Shown here piece by piece: positions 13,201 to 24,232 of a DNA stretch of 64,000 bases. The stretch comes from Eumeta japonica. Its lineage: Eukaryota; Arthropoda; Insecta; Lepidoptera; Psychidae. Position numbers and translations under genes: made by a program. The notes under the pieces are model-generated. The model ran no database searches and was not told the DNA's origin. It worked only from the letters and a program-made list of their open reading frames with translations. The DNA is taken from positions 124,001 through 188,000 of the forward strand of contig BGZK01000070.1 of the NCBI GenBank assembly GCA_005406025.1, read 5' to 3'. The stretch's first letter is position 1; every line of letters starts with the position of its first letter.

Positions 13201-15899
13201 CACAATGGCATCTTTACTAAAAAAAAAAATATATGTAAGTAATATTATTATTGCAAAATTCATTTGACCACTATTTCTCGTAAGTATGAGAGTACACAAT
13301 TAAAAAATGTCATTCATATCCGAAATCAAAGAAAATTTCTCGTTTTTAACTATTTATAATATAGAGAGTTGCATTATTTTAATGTAGAAATTTCTCAAAG
13401 CTTGTCATTTATAAATTATTCTATGAGGAGGTCACCGAAATGGCATTCCTTTACTATTTCGAAAATTTTAAATGGCCGCCACATCTCAACTAACCGACCG
13501 ATATTTTTTTATTCTTGAACTGGCTGATCGCTTCAAAAGTAAACGAGCAGAGTTTCACAAAGATCCCTTAGGAACAGAGGGCGCTGTCGCGATGACAAAC
13601 CGCCCTACATCCGATACGCGGGATATGGGATATAAACTTTTGAACTAATTGTATTTTCTAAACTTACACGTCTACTTAGACCGTAAAATAGAAGTTTTCT
13701 TGAAAAGTTTGGCCATGAAATCAAATACAATAGTTAGATTTCAACAGAAACCTGTAATTCGATTGAATCAACTAAATTTTTGAGAATTATCGTGATATTA
13801 ATACATTCTAGGAACCAAACCAATTATCGAGGTCCATAAGGAAAGAAATTAATTAGGATTTTTTTCTTTATATTAAACGGTGTGTTACACCAAAAGAGAA
13901 AGGACAATTCGTAAAAATAAATCAAGAGATTTGACAAATTCTCCATGCATTATCTGTCATATCTCACATATAAGTTTACAATTAGCAATTTCCATTTCTT
14001 TACATATACCTTGAATCATATCTTGTGTTTGTTTACTGGAGTGTCGTACTTTATAGATTTTTTTCGTATTTTTTTTTATCAAGGGACGTGTTATTATAGT
14101 CTACGCTGGTACCCTCTACGGCTAAACGACGTTAGCTTGAAAATATCCAAGTATCGACTTCAAGAGTAGCCCAAATAGTTGGTCATTCATTGATTATATG
14201 TGGTCAGACAATTTTGAGTTTTTGATTATGCAAAATATTTTGTGATATTGAAACAAATCTCTCTCAAATCTCAGACATTGAAAAATTTGCTAAATTTTTT
14301 TTGTAATTCAATGTAAAGAGATTTGGGTGCTAACCCAAATTCACTATACAGGTTTCAACAACGGACTATTTCATTTTAAATTTAATTGATCGCCGTGTAA
14401 ACAAATTTGTTCAGCGATATTTTACAGAAAAAACAATTAAAAACAATAAATATATGTTAGAAGACCTAGCAAAACCACAAACTGTCGCAAATTATGATAA
14501 AATGTATTGCAAGTATTATTTTGTAACTGTTCTTATTACGACAGGCAGTGACGTGGCACAAGAGCACCGCTGCTACTGGTGCGGCCCTCTAGCCGAACAG
14601 GTGCATAGGAGTGCGCGTGCGCAGCCCTGCCACCATCCGTTGAAAATAAACGTCACGTGTGAATCGGGCCTTCGCTATTGCGCCGTAGTTGCAACGGCTC
14701 ATCGTGAGTATTCTTGTCTTATAAATATTTGAACGGCGCCTTTAAACTGGTATTCAACAATAATCATTTCTAAGAACATTATAGATTCAAAACATTCTAT
14801 TGTGTAAATAAGTACTGTATTGTATATATGCACGTTTGGTGTAACAGATTGTAAACAACTCACTAACGGACATACAATGTCCTTCCAATCCTTCTCACAA
14901 ACGTATCGCCAACAAAGCGTCTAAAGCAAAATTCTTCAACTCCACGAACTGCCTTATTTTCAAATCACGTAATCAGTCAACTATCGTATTGTATTTAGAT
15001 TTACTACTACTACATGAAGCACAGTAAATCTGGCTATCGTTATTCAGTAGTGTCGACGACAATACTAACTCCTGAAAAAAAAGTCGCGACGTACAAACAC
15101 ATGGACAGACGCTAGACTATCACTCTAAGAGTTTTGTTTGACATTTAGGTATGAAGCTTCAAATAAACCTTTAAACCCAATTTTAGCATGATGAAAATAA
15201 AATGATGATTACATATAGTAAATATTAGATGAAAGAGACCAACTAACTTTATTTTTAGGCTTCCGCATCCGACAAAGAACCCTTATTGGAAGCCTTCGTT
15301 ATTTGTCCGTCTATATGTGTAGACCTTTTTTTTTACGGGAATGCGTGTAGGTTTCAAATTGAAATTATTATCAAATACCTAAGTCTACAGTCACTTGAAG
15401 TTCTTCAAAAATCAAACTTCTAAGTGAACGTAATCAGAATACGGCCATTAATTTTACTGCATATTTCGAAATTTTCAACGAAAATCAAAGCCCATAGAGT
15501 ACTTCCCGTTGACCTAAAATGAAATTTTGCAAGAAGCAAGATTTCGCAGCATAAGTAAAGAAAATAAAATGCTTTTTAGTTGTTGTATAACAAAAAAATA
15601 CTTTTTTAGTTAGAAACTAAAAGAACAATGCCAAGTCTCTGTATAAATTTGGATCAACACAGACAAAAACATATTACTGCCTCAATTTTATATTAATGCC
15701 ATTGGAAATCCGAAATGGACGTAGATTTGTCGTTAAATTTTAGAAACTTCAAATGGCCACCATTTCTAAACTAATTAGTCGAATTAGCTCATCTTCGAAC
15801 TTGTTCAAGGTGATTACCTATAGAATGAGTGTGCCAACTTTCATTAAGATCTCTTGAGAATTGTGGGCTCTATCGTGACGAGAAACTTCGTTTTATTTC

Positions 15900-15941
<42 letters not shown>

Positions 15942-17918
15942 CCAATACTATTTTCTGAACATCCTCGGCCACAGAGAACATAATATGACAAAATTTTTGG
16001 GGCAGAGGGCTGAGCCAAACGGCAAATTGTTTCTATTTTTGCAAACGCTAACGCTTTGTCGGGCTTGATATTTGCACCCCAAAATTAACTTTTGATTCTC
16101 TAGACTTGAGAACAACAACACGTGAACGAGTTTGATATTAGCTTATGAAATGTCACATGATTTATAAGAGCGGAAATTGAAATTTCGGGAGGTAAATATC
16201 GATCACGTTAAAGCGTTGACGTTTGTAGAAATAGAAATGAATCGCCGCTTGTTCTGGCCTGCAGATCTAGTGTAGTATTTAGGTGTAAATTATGTAGTTA
16301 ATTCTAACTCACGTGCTGCGCGGGTCGTCCGACCTTCGAATCTGCTTCTCTACCACGAATCCACATCCAACGAATTGAATATCGAAAGGACTGACAGATG
16401 TTTTTTTTTTTACTTTTTTAATTCAAAAATGTTTAACTCTTGCTTAAATATTCTCTATCTGTCAGTCGTTGTTTACTTATTACATGTTACTATATCTTAC
16501 TGGCAAACACCTGTAAGTGTACATTCCTCTCAGCAAAAACGCAAAATAGCATTATTTTAGTAGAAAATATGCTAATAGAATGAATCTATGAAATTCAATG
16601 AAAACTTTTTTTGACATTGAACGTAGCAATATCGATCCGGAAACATGACCGGAAAACATTTACAATCCGATTCACTAATTTATTTTTTATTCCAGCCTAC
16701 ACAGAGTCTAGACTGTGCGTGAAGCTTTATCAAGAGGAATGCTATCCGTTGTACTGCAACACGACTAACGCCTGGAAGATGATTTGTCCCTGCCGCGGAG
16801 AACTCTGCAACGGCGTCAACACCGAAAGGGAGATAGAAGCATTTAGCAATTTGATAAAACTAGCCGCTAAATCGTCCAGATCTAGGACGAACAAGCGGTC
16901 TACCGACAAAGAAACGACGCTACGTCACACAGCCGCCGACGCTGTGACAGCGTTTAGCGTTATGGAGAACTACGATGAGGTGCCGGGCAACGCGTTAGAC
17001 AACACCGATCACGTGGAATTCAATCAGAATTTCGGTGTTGCCGGAAATAACGAAATCGACGCATCGGACGTATCGACGACGCATAATGGTTCTGCGACAC
17101 TTGACATAAGCTCCCTTGACGTGAATGCGGACGGTGATGTAGTACTAGATCCTGGAGTCGACGAACAAGATATTAAAATGGCAGACATTATAAGTGAAAT
17201 AGCATCAACGGACGCGTCTGCGGACGAGATATCTCATAATGATGATAAATCCGCTCTATTGAACAGTCAAAATGACGATGGTGACAAGGTTAACAATTTG
17301 GAAAATAAACATCCACATTTAATCATTCATAATAAAATCGAAATTCAAGGAACGTACTTTAAAAATGATAACGTTCATCGGAATAAAAGTGTGGAAAATG
17401 TACCGGAAAAAGAAGGTGACGGTGATGCGGAGAAAAAAATTAGCAACAATATGAATCAAGAACATCACACAGCGACTAACGAAGGCCAAAATATAAGACA
17501 TAACGAAGAGAAAGATACGGCCGACAGAGTAAATACAAACGAAAAAGCTAACAAAGAAATTAATTTGGTTCAAACATTGACAAAAGATAACGGATATAAC
17601 GTCAATATTCAAAGTGAACAGATGTTTATCAAAACGGTAAGCGAGTCGACAGCCGATACGACATTCATATCAAAAAAAGGAAAGACCAATTTGCCCGCTG
17701 CGCAAGCGCTACTGCAAAATACAACACCGTCCTCCAAAGATAATGAGGAGACTTTTCAACATACAGATGCTACAACGCCAACATCCGCTGAGGATACGAC
17801 AGCAACACAAGCCAATAACATAACAACACCTGAACGTGATAATAAAGCAGACAAAGTCGTGAGCAACGCTATATTAATAATTCTAGTCATTAACATAGGG
17901 ACATACTTTGTAATGTAG
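4142..17918 (+). CDS. Ly6/uPAR-domain secreted protein with long acidic tail and GPI-type C-terminus (whole gene, 3 coding exons)
   Basis: Joining 4142-4232, 14545-14703 and 16696-17918 gives 1473 nt, 490 codons plus stop, with matching phase-1 introns. Residues 1-30 form a basic then hydrophobic signal peptide. Residues 40-123 hold a three-finger Ly6 pattern: CxxC at 40/43, then Cys 59, 69, 76, 91, 99, 104, 114, 116, and a final CN at 121-122. That is eleven cysteines, one more than the usual ten. N-glycosylation sequons lie at N66 and N105. Residues 124 to about 470 are polar, Asp/Asn/Glu/Lys/Thr-rich and probably disordered. The last 17 or so residues are hydrophobic after a short polar stretch, as in GPI-attachment signals. 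The protein is inferred to reach the outer cell surface on a GPI anchor. Insect Ly6 proteins of this type act in junction formation and neuronal excitability, but I cannot assign a named orthologue. The tail makes it far longer than a typical 120-200 aa Ly6 protein. Confidence 0.85.
6154..6850. mobile_element. Non-autonomous interspersed element with GGTTCCG / CGGAACCC ends
   Basis: It begins with AGGGTTCCG (about 6154) and its far end carries GGCTTCGGAATCC (about 6837-6849), imperfect inverted termini. The right 390 bp (6490-6890) is clearly related to 18655-19040: shared strings include GAAGATACGCTCTTTTGCTGA and TGTAGTGCATTTCTT. No coding capacity is seen. The GGTTCCG/CGGAACC end pair is common in lepidopteran repeats (recollection, not searched). 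The family was not assigned. Confidence 0.6.
8165..8470. repeat. Degenerate interspersed repeat (LINE/SINE-type debris)
   Basis: It starts with ACTAGCTCACCGCTCGCGGC after a TA run and ends with a CATTTCAATCGGATGTGTAGGTCAATAG-like tail. Both are typical of the ends of degraded non-LTR repeats in moth and butterfly genomes. There is no open frame, and the family was not assigned. Confidence 0.4.
10236..10551. repeat. Large near-perfect palindrome (fold-back element), about 145-bp arms and 24-bp loop
   Basis: The left arm ends at 10380 (GCGTGGGGTGCTT) and the right arm starts at 10405 (AAGCACCCCACGC). The arms then pair outward with only a few mismatches to about 10236 and 10551. The centre 10381-10404 is unpaired. 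Outer ends carry AAAACACGCTTTGATGATCAC and its complement. No coding frame is present. It looks like a recent fold-back/MITE insertion, since arm identity is very high against decayed surroundings. Confidence 0.85.
11100..11345. repeat. Interspersed repeat tail ending in AGCGTGTTAAAA with a CAAA-rich run
   Basis: The stretch contains CTTGATAAGTCTACAAAGTTTC and GGGTCAAAATCGAG, an (AAAC/AAGC)n run at 11281-11312, and ends GCTAATAAAAGCGTGTTAAAA. The terminal AGCGTGTT resembles the complement of the AACACGCTTT near the palindrome at 10260. The two may be ends of one longer element of about 1.1 kb (inference). Confidence 0.45.
12526..12977. mobile_element. hAT-type non-autonomous element, 452 bp, rich in TATCGATA palindromes
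   Basis: It is flanked by the exact 8-bp direct repeat CTAGCAAC at 12518-12525 and 12978-12985, the target-site length of hAT elements. The ends are TAGGCTTGTTG and, reversed, TAGGGATTCAG. The interior is built of many overlapping ATATCGATAT motifs in both directions (for example 12856-12888). There is no transposase. Removing the element restores an open reading frame across the target, described under findings. Confidence 0.8.
13390..13640. repeat. Interspersed repeat, related to 15660-15890
   Basis: It shares an ordered series of motifs with 15660-15890: a TTTAAATGGCC(G/A)CCA block, CTAA-rich spacer, TTCGAACTGG/TTCTTGAACT, a TTTCA(C/T)..AGATC block and a GC(T)..TCGCGATGA/TCGTGACGA block. 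Both copies lie in intron 2 or the end of intron 1 of the Ly6-type gene. Identity is moderate; no coding potential, family unknown. Confidence 0.5.
14545..14703 (+). CDS. Ly6-type gene, coding exon 2 (first half of cysteine domain)
   Basis: The acceptor is acgACAG/GC at 14544 and the donor CATC/gtgagt at 14704; both junctions are phase 1. It encodes HRCYWCGPLAEQV and four further conserved-style cysteine contexts ending in RYCAVV. This exon split inside the three-finger domain is typical of insect Ly6 genes. GC content is clearly above the flanking intron. Confidence 0.85.
15660..15890. repeat. Second copy of the interspersed repeat seen at 13390-13640
   Basis: It has the same motif order as the 13390 copy and is followed directly by a TA microsatellite. 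The decay level suggests an old insertion. Confidence 0.5.
15898..15940. repeat. (TA)n microsatellite
   Basis: A nearly pure TA run, interrupted once by TACA. Confidence 0.9.
16696..17918 (+). CDS. Ly6-type gene, terminal exon (second half of domain, acidic tail, GPI signal)
   Basis: The acceptor is ttttattCCAG at 16691-16695. The exon opens with PYTESRLCVKLYQEECYP and completes the domain at CPCRGELCNG. About 350 low-complexity polar residues follow without a further cysteine, then a hydrophobic end just before TAG at 17916-17918. The open frame can be read upstream into the intron from 16611, but that part has no coding character and is excluded. The 3' UTR must be short, because homology to CCDC174 begins about 190 bp after the stop. 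Confidence 0.87.
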
Positions 17919-18104
17919 TCTTTCTTGGTACTAATTAAATGATCTCTATATTAGAACGCTTTCGGTTCACGTCATAAATGTAGTATTAAACTTATAACTC
18001 GGCAACAACATTGTGATATTAGGCATTTATTCATATTTAACCTAAAACATGATATTTATTTTTATTCTTTGATCGGCATCGGAAATTGTGTTTATAATTT
18101 TGTA

Positions 18105-18622
18105 ATACAAAGATCTATAATTAAAAATTTTAAATTGTATTGATTGTTTAATTTATGTTTTCCTTTCTTTGTTACCAAAGCATAGACACCCTGTTCGTAC
18201 GCCTTTTTGAATTTAGATGGAATGAGGCATATGAGACCTGGATACCGAACCGTAGTAATAAAAAATAGGCGGTGTTGGAATTTCTGAAGATGATGATTAG
18301 ACTACTCTTTTTCCCGCTCATACATGTATTTCCGCATCTTGTTCATTAACTGTTAATACATGATCTTACTGGCGAACAAAGCTTTCGTGCACGACATCCC
18401 GTATTAGTTTTGAACGTGAAGAAAATCACAAATCTCTCTCTGTGTTATCGTCTTCTGTTTTATACAATGTTTTATGATGTGCCACTAGCCTTAGATTGGC
18501 TCAAATTTTGATCATCTTTGTCTGATTCCAAAGCATTATTACCATAATTCTCTCTAGTTTCTAAAACGCAAGCAGTGAACACTCTTCTATTTTTGTAGAC
18601 CTCTCTTGTTCGACATATTCAA
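18105..18622 (-). pseudogene. CCDC174 pseudo-exon 7, C-terminal part
   Basis: It aligns with 35165-35757: shared strings include GACACCCTGTTCG, ATATGAGACCTGGAT and CTCTCTTGTTCGACATATTC. Small indels break the frame. Homology stops after GTTCGACATATTC, where the 2.7-kb insertion begins. Confidence 0.8.
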
Positions 18623-18654
18623 TTCAACCGTGGAACCATCGTAGCAGAAATTAT

Positions 18655-19040
18655 ATCCCCCCTTTATTTTCTAAACCATATATCAATTAAATATGGAAAA
18701 ATAATGAAGGTAACGCTTAATAATTACTTTCAACGAAAATAATTTTGAATTCGATCGGATATACGGTTTTTAAGTCATTGCCGAAAAAATTGCGCTTCTG
18801 AACGAAGGACGTAAATAACATGAAGATACGCTCTTTTGCTGAAGAACTTTATTTTACACTAGTTTTGTAGTAATACGTGTTTTTCTAGTTATAGGCGACT
18901 ACAGTGCTTTTAACTATTCTATGCGGGAAACGTGAAAAAATGTAACAACGTACTTTTTTTTATCTGTAGTGCATTTCTTTGTAATAATGGCTTCGGAACC
19001 CTACAATGAACATGGTCCGACATGAACTTGGCCAGGTTTT
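18655..19040. repeat. Copy of the GGTTCCG/CGGAACCC interspersed element (right part only)
   Basis: It matches 6490-6890 in the same orientation, including GAAGATACGCTCTTTTGCTGA and CTTCGGAACCCTAC. The left end is missing. Confidence 0.7.
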
Positions 19041-20623
19041 TTTTATAGATACGACATCTGTTGTACAACGGGTTGCATTAAATGATACAACTTGTGAACG
19101 CAACCTAAGACCACCGATTGTCCATACTTTAAACTGCAATTCGTCGTTAATGTCGCCAAAATATTTCTCAAAAAACCTAAATCAATATAGATTCTCATTC
19201 TCAAAAATAACACTGCTGTATTATTATCAATAGCGTACGTATAGCTACGGAGAAAAAATACATCTTCCTGTTCTACACAAAATAACAAACTGTGTCTTAA
19301 TAAAAGTAAACAAGCAAACCACCACTGCTTTTAAACTCCCAATTAGAATTTTGCCATTGTTCATGATGACCCCAATGCTGGTGCTAGCACTATTCTACTT
19401 AAATATTAGTACGAAATACAACACAATGTACTCTTATGATTTTTCTTGTTGTGCCATCAACTAAAAAAAAGTACATAGACAATAAACCATTGTTATTATT
19501 TTATATAATGAGTATTTGCTTCATGAATACTGCCTAATTAGACGATCCTGAATATCTTCTTTAGATATTCGACATTTTGATTAAGTAATATAACGCGGCG
19601 GGTAAAAATGCTAGAGATTTTTATGTTAGTGGTCCTAGTCCATTGATTTGTACTGTTGGTAAAAAAAAGCGCATTGCCACAAATTCGATACAGATTATTT
19701 GCGTGTGTAGGAATGGAACTAACAACTGTTCAGTGATGACATGCGGCGTGAAAGATGCTGTTCAAGCACTCTTTAAAAAGCCATTCCATTCGATTCAAAA
19801 GTCATTTGTAAAACATTATTCTTGTAGTAATCACGCCTGAAAACTCCTTGGCCCGGTCATCAGTCGCTCTATGCAGAAACACAACTGGTACAAAGAGAAA
19901 AATTTATAGCGTTAGCAAACGCTATCGCAAATTCAAAAGAGAATGTTTAAACGATTCCGTAATACTGAAGTCATTAACGTATCTCACTGAAACATGCAAG
20001 CAAGATTTACATACACGCTAACATGAAAGCTTTGATAGCATATTAAAAAGGGCCGAATGTTATGGTCCCGAAACCGATGTGCGTTCAGTTTGCCTGAACG
20101 ATTGATGTCGGTGAAACAAGAGAGACATGCAAACATCGTATCATATGGAAAAGTGTGGTTTCTACCTTTTTGAAAACGAGCCCTAACTAGTAATGATAAA
20201 AAAGCACCAAAAATAGCAAAAAATTTCTCACAAATACTCTGCCGATTAGTGTAACCAAAAGAGATAGTTTTCTACTGTACACAGTGCAAAATCTAGGTTG
20301 CTTGTCTCAACGGCACAGGAAAACTTATCCGCGCTAGCTCTTCCAAATATATGTACTGACTAGTTATGTAGGTGTCATGTGAGGCGTCCGGCCTCCGTGG
20401 TGAGTCTCGCGAATGTAGGTTCTGTTTATGATTTGAATTTTAAAATACTAGGTTAGTGGAGGCGAAAATACAAAATACATAAGAGGAGTTAGAAGAAAAA
20501 GAGCCGACAGATAGACCTCGATAGAATTGAAAACGTGATAATTGAATGTAATTAAGATTACGTACGCAAAATACCTGAACAGATAATTGAGTATTTAATC
20601 GAATAAACCAGTGTTGTCACTCC

Positions 20624-20752
20624 AGCAGGCTTAGCATGACGCCCTAGACAGGAGTCTCTCTATAGGACTGTCCCTTTCGCTCATTGTATTGGCGCGATAA
20701 GGATAGCCCTATAGAAAGACTCTTGTCTAGGGCGCCATGTTAGGCGCACTGT
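20624..20752. mobile_element. Short MITE with about 45-bp inverted arms
   Basis: The left arm 20629-20673 and right arm 20701-20745 pair with a few mismatches (GCCCTAGACA(G/A)GAGTCT and its complement). The spacer is about 27 bp. No coding capacity, and no clear target duplication was identified. Confidence 0.7.
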
Positions 20753-21325
20753 TCTTTGTATAAAGATCCCGAGTACCGAAAACCAGCGAAGGGTACATCT
20801 TAGTGGCACTATAGACAAGATGTGAGCTTGCATATCGATGAAATTAGCAAGATTTCCTGTAAAAGGAATGCAAGCTTGACTCTTTTATTTAAGTAAGCAA
20901 ATAAATAAATCAAACTTGACTCTTTTATTTGAGTACATAAAAAAAATCATTGAATGCAAAATATTATATACACTTTCAATCAAATTTAAAATCTGATACG
21001 CTTTCGAAATGCAAAAGTTTCATCAAACTCGATCCAATAATTTTAAGTCCAGACGTGATATTGTGATTGACAAACGAACACGCGTTCGTAATTTAGGTGA
21101 GTAAACTGGCTAACATTTTACAGTATTACTTTACTAGTGTTTGCCCTACGGCTTTGCCCGCGTGGAGCTACAACTGTACTGCAAAGGTCTCGGCCGGAGC
21201 GTCATACATTTTGTTAAGGTCTTCTTTGTAGAAATGCAACGTAGCGATCGTTGGCGAGTCCGCAGTCCGACTGGCACTTGACTGATTTTGGGCTTCAGGG
21301 CAAGATCTGTGGCTGATTCCGCTTG

Positions 21326-21519
21326 TGGAGTCAATTCGAATTTCTTTTCGTCTTCTAATAGTTCATCTTTACTAACATTTCTCTCGTTTTTTTGTTTTCT
21401 ACCCCCTTTTTCTTTCTCCTCTCTCCCTTTTTTCTCTAACCTCTCAGCGTTGTCGTCGACTTCACTCTTTCGATGCGTCAAAAACTCGTGCACGTACGAT
21501 GTGTACTTCTTTTGCTTGT
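21326..21519 (-). pseudogene. CCDC174 pseudo-exon 7, N-terminal part
   Basis: It follows an acceptor-like TTTCAG on the - strand and translates in one frame as DKQKKYTSYVHEFLTHRKS onward to a KDELLEDEKKF motif, parallel to the intact exon (KQKDYTACLLEFLTQQKN ... KEKLLEDEKKF). It has lost the REWDIGK core and ends at the insertion. Confidence 0.8.
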
Positions 21520-22626
21520 CTGAAATTTTAAACATACCTTCATTTAACAGTTTAAGAACATAATAATTACATACATACCCACATTTTTATTACAAATCGT
21601 TTCTCATCTTAAAACTCAATTGAATTTTTCCACAAAAAATTCCCCCTAAATTACAAAAAAAAACCAAGCTAGTCATGTTCGTTACAGTAATAAATATAAT
21701 ACTTAAACAACCTACAATTGTTTTTAAGGAAAAAGATAAAAATCTTTTTAAATCTTTTTGAAATAAAAACATTTAACCATTCTTTAATTATATCAAGTTA
21801 TGTATTGTGCATATTACTAGAATCCAGGTAAAACTAAACCCAATATCGATTTAAAAAAAAAAATCTTTTAGCAGATCGTTGTGTCACGGTCCGTTTTACA
21901 GCCGAAAAAACTAAGATTTCGACTGATAGTGTGCATAGCATTTTACAGGAACGTTTGATGAAGAAAAAAATTGGTTGTCTGTAAAGTAGGTTTATGGACT
22001 ATAATTTTACGTGATAATGTCATAAGAAAACATTGATGAAAAATTGCATTCTTCTATGAATTGAATTGAATTATTATCACTGAATTATCATTATTTTGTT
22101 TAATACAAAGAAGAAGTTAATTGAAAACGAAAATGTTTTCGATAAAATAACATTTATTTGCACTCGTTAATTCAAATATTTTTCTACTTAAATTATACAG
22201 TAAAGAGATCGGCGTTACAAGCCGAACGCTTAGGCTGATCGCGACTCTCTATTGTTCCGCGCTCTCGCTCGCACACTCGGCTCGGGCGGAACGCGACACC
22301 GAGTCATGCTTTTTCGTGCGTGCAGCCAGTATTCATCGATTTATAAGACGTTATCACGTCAATAAAATGTGAATTACCATATTACATACAAAATTTACAA
22401 CACCATATCATAATTTATATAGATTTGCAACTCAAATTTCACAATTCAACAGCGAAAAATGGCGTAAAATCGAATTCACCATCAACAAGTAATGGACCGA
22501 CAGACATCAAAATCAAATAAATATATTTCGAGAAACATTAATTAAGTGTAAACATTTCCTCATTAAAAACATACTTTTTCAGACCATCAATACATGAATG
22601 CTACATTAACATTCGAGATCTCTCAC

Positions 22627-22863
22627 CATTTGGATATTTAGGAGGTGGTCTAGCTCTGACTTTCCGTCTCGCTCTAACTCTCCGTCTCGCTTCAGCGGCA
22701 GCAGCTCTCGCTTCGAGTAGTCTACATCTCTCTTCTCTGCGCTCGTCGGCTTCCTGTTGGTCTTTTAAAGTCCAGCGGATCTTTATCGATTCCACCATTT
22801 GGTCTCTTCGCTTAGCCTCATCGGTGCTAAATCAATTATATGACACACAGTGGAGCCTCATCT
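22627..22863 (-). pseudogene. CCDC174 pseudo-exon 6 with premature stop
   Basis: Its splice borders sit at the same positions as in the intact exon 36733-36954. The reading frame keeps a VSYN-stop-FSTDEAKRRDQM series where the intact gene has VSYYSFSTDETERRKQM. The Arg-rich end has an extra RVRA-type unit of 15 nt. The remainder of the frame is still open. Confidence 0.85.
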
Positions 22864-23523
22864 CTGTGAATTAAAATAAAATGATTTAGATGACTCAAAT
22901 GACCACACACTTATAAATTAAAATGTGTAACAAATTATTGCGGGATATACATCAAAACGAAATGAACTCGAGGAACTATTAAGAACAAACTTGTAATACG
23001 GACTTTAGCAAATGCAAAGGCATATTTTAACCGTTAAAGCTATAAAGAAAAAAATTAAAAGAAACTCCCGGTTAGTGTCACAGCTCAGAAATAAATGTTT
23101 TAATTTTAATTGACGATTAGGTAGAGGTATTACTCAATTTCTTATTTTCGATATTTTTTAATTGAGAGCCTTATTCAAGGTTTCTCATATAAATGTACGA
23201 CTTAAAAAATATGTTGTATAAAAATTAAAAACATTTCCTTAAAAAGGCCTTTTCAAAGATACCCCTAAATACCTCAAAGTAAATGAGGAGAGATTCGTAA
23301 AAATTATTTTTAATACATTTTTAATTTGAAATGTACATCTAGTGTCACTGTACAAAAGTTCATGTATTTCATTTTATAACTATTTTTATAAATATTCCTT
23401 AGTTGACTATGAAACTCTAAAATCCAGTATGACCCGTGTGTATGTAAATAAGTGAGGAAAACATCAAAATTCCATATAACCACAGTTTTGAATGTTGTTA
23501 ACAAAATAATATTCTACTTATAG

Positions 23524-24230
23524 ATGTTATATAGATTATTAATTTACTCATGGTCGCTTCACAGTTTTGCCCCCATGCACCTTATACACTATTTATTCCT
23601 CATGGTTAGAGGCAAGTTGAATTTAAACATGAAACTAAAGAGGTCTCGTCTGATGAAGTCAACACTCCGTCCAAAAAATGTGAACATTAAAAACCGCAAA
23701 AGTTTTCATCTCGAACTTCAAAGCGATGCGAAAATGTAGGCGAAACAAATAAGTTCGTGTTAACTATTCACGCAGTCAGATCGAAACTCTTGAAAACCCG
23801 ACTACAAATACAAATCAAAAACTATCCAATGATACCGTAAAATTAATAATACAAAGACGAGATATAAGGTTGTGGCCTTTAGTTGACTTGTCCCATTGCA
23901 GGCGCATCAACAGACACATTTCTAATGCCGTGCGGCACCACATCCGTCGTTTTAATGCACAAATCATTTAAAAGGCAATAGAGCGAAACTAAGGCTCCAG
24001 AATGTTCGCTAAAAGTCAATCTATTGGGCAAAGCCAGTTGATAAAGTTGAAAAATCAAAATCGTTTTCTCAGAACCAGACATTTTAGAAGACATCGAAAT
24101 CGTCTATCGACAGTTATACATATCGACAAAGAATCTGTTATCAGCACAGCCAGAGGTCCTTGAGCAAAGCTACCACCACACAAAGTACACCCCGAGAGCA
24201 GCCTGAACTAGATTAGTATAGGTTTCAAGC
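23524..24230. other. Insertion-derived sequence in pseudo-intron, unidentified
   Basis: Homology with the functional intron ends near 23520. A 71-codon frame starting with ATG at 24094 on the - strand (to 23879) looks protein-like, rich in Leu and Ser, but matches no family I recognise. It could be a fragment of a retrocopied gene or TE. Confidence 0.3.
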
Positions 24231-24232
24231 AA

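Larger units (their letters stand above)
4233..14544 (+). other. Intron 1 of the Ly6-type gene (10.3 kb, repeat-filled)
   Basis: No further exon of the gene is needed by phase. The intron holds the interspersed elements listed separately: 6154-6850, 8165-8470, 10236-10551, 11100-11345 and 12526-12977. A GC-richer block at 11430-11680 and a region open on both strands at 7842-8142 are not explained. LINE-end-like debris (GGGCGAAAGCTAGT) lies near 5915-5935. Confidence 0.6.
18623..21325. mobile_element. Composite 2.7-kb insertion that splits pseudo-exon 7
   Basis: The flanks resume CCDC174 homology on both sides (break inside the codons for EEYVEQE). The insert holds a copy of the 6154-6850 family (18655-19040), an unrecognised central part (19043-20600) with only short frames, the MITE at 20624-20752, and an ACTAGTGTTTGCCC..GGCTTTGCCCGCG LINE/SINE-like end near 21140. 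No single pair of ends or target duplication was found, so it probably grew by several insertions. Confidence 0.6.

Noticed and set aside
16611..16695. N-terminal extension of the terminal Ly6 exon
   Set aside because: This is intron sequence before a strong TTCCAG acceptor. Exon 2 joins in phase at 16696.
17319..17612. 97-aa hydrophobic frame on the - strand
   Set aside because: It is an antisense shadow of the Asn/Lys/Glu-rich tail of the Ly6-type protein.
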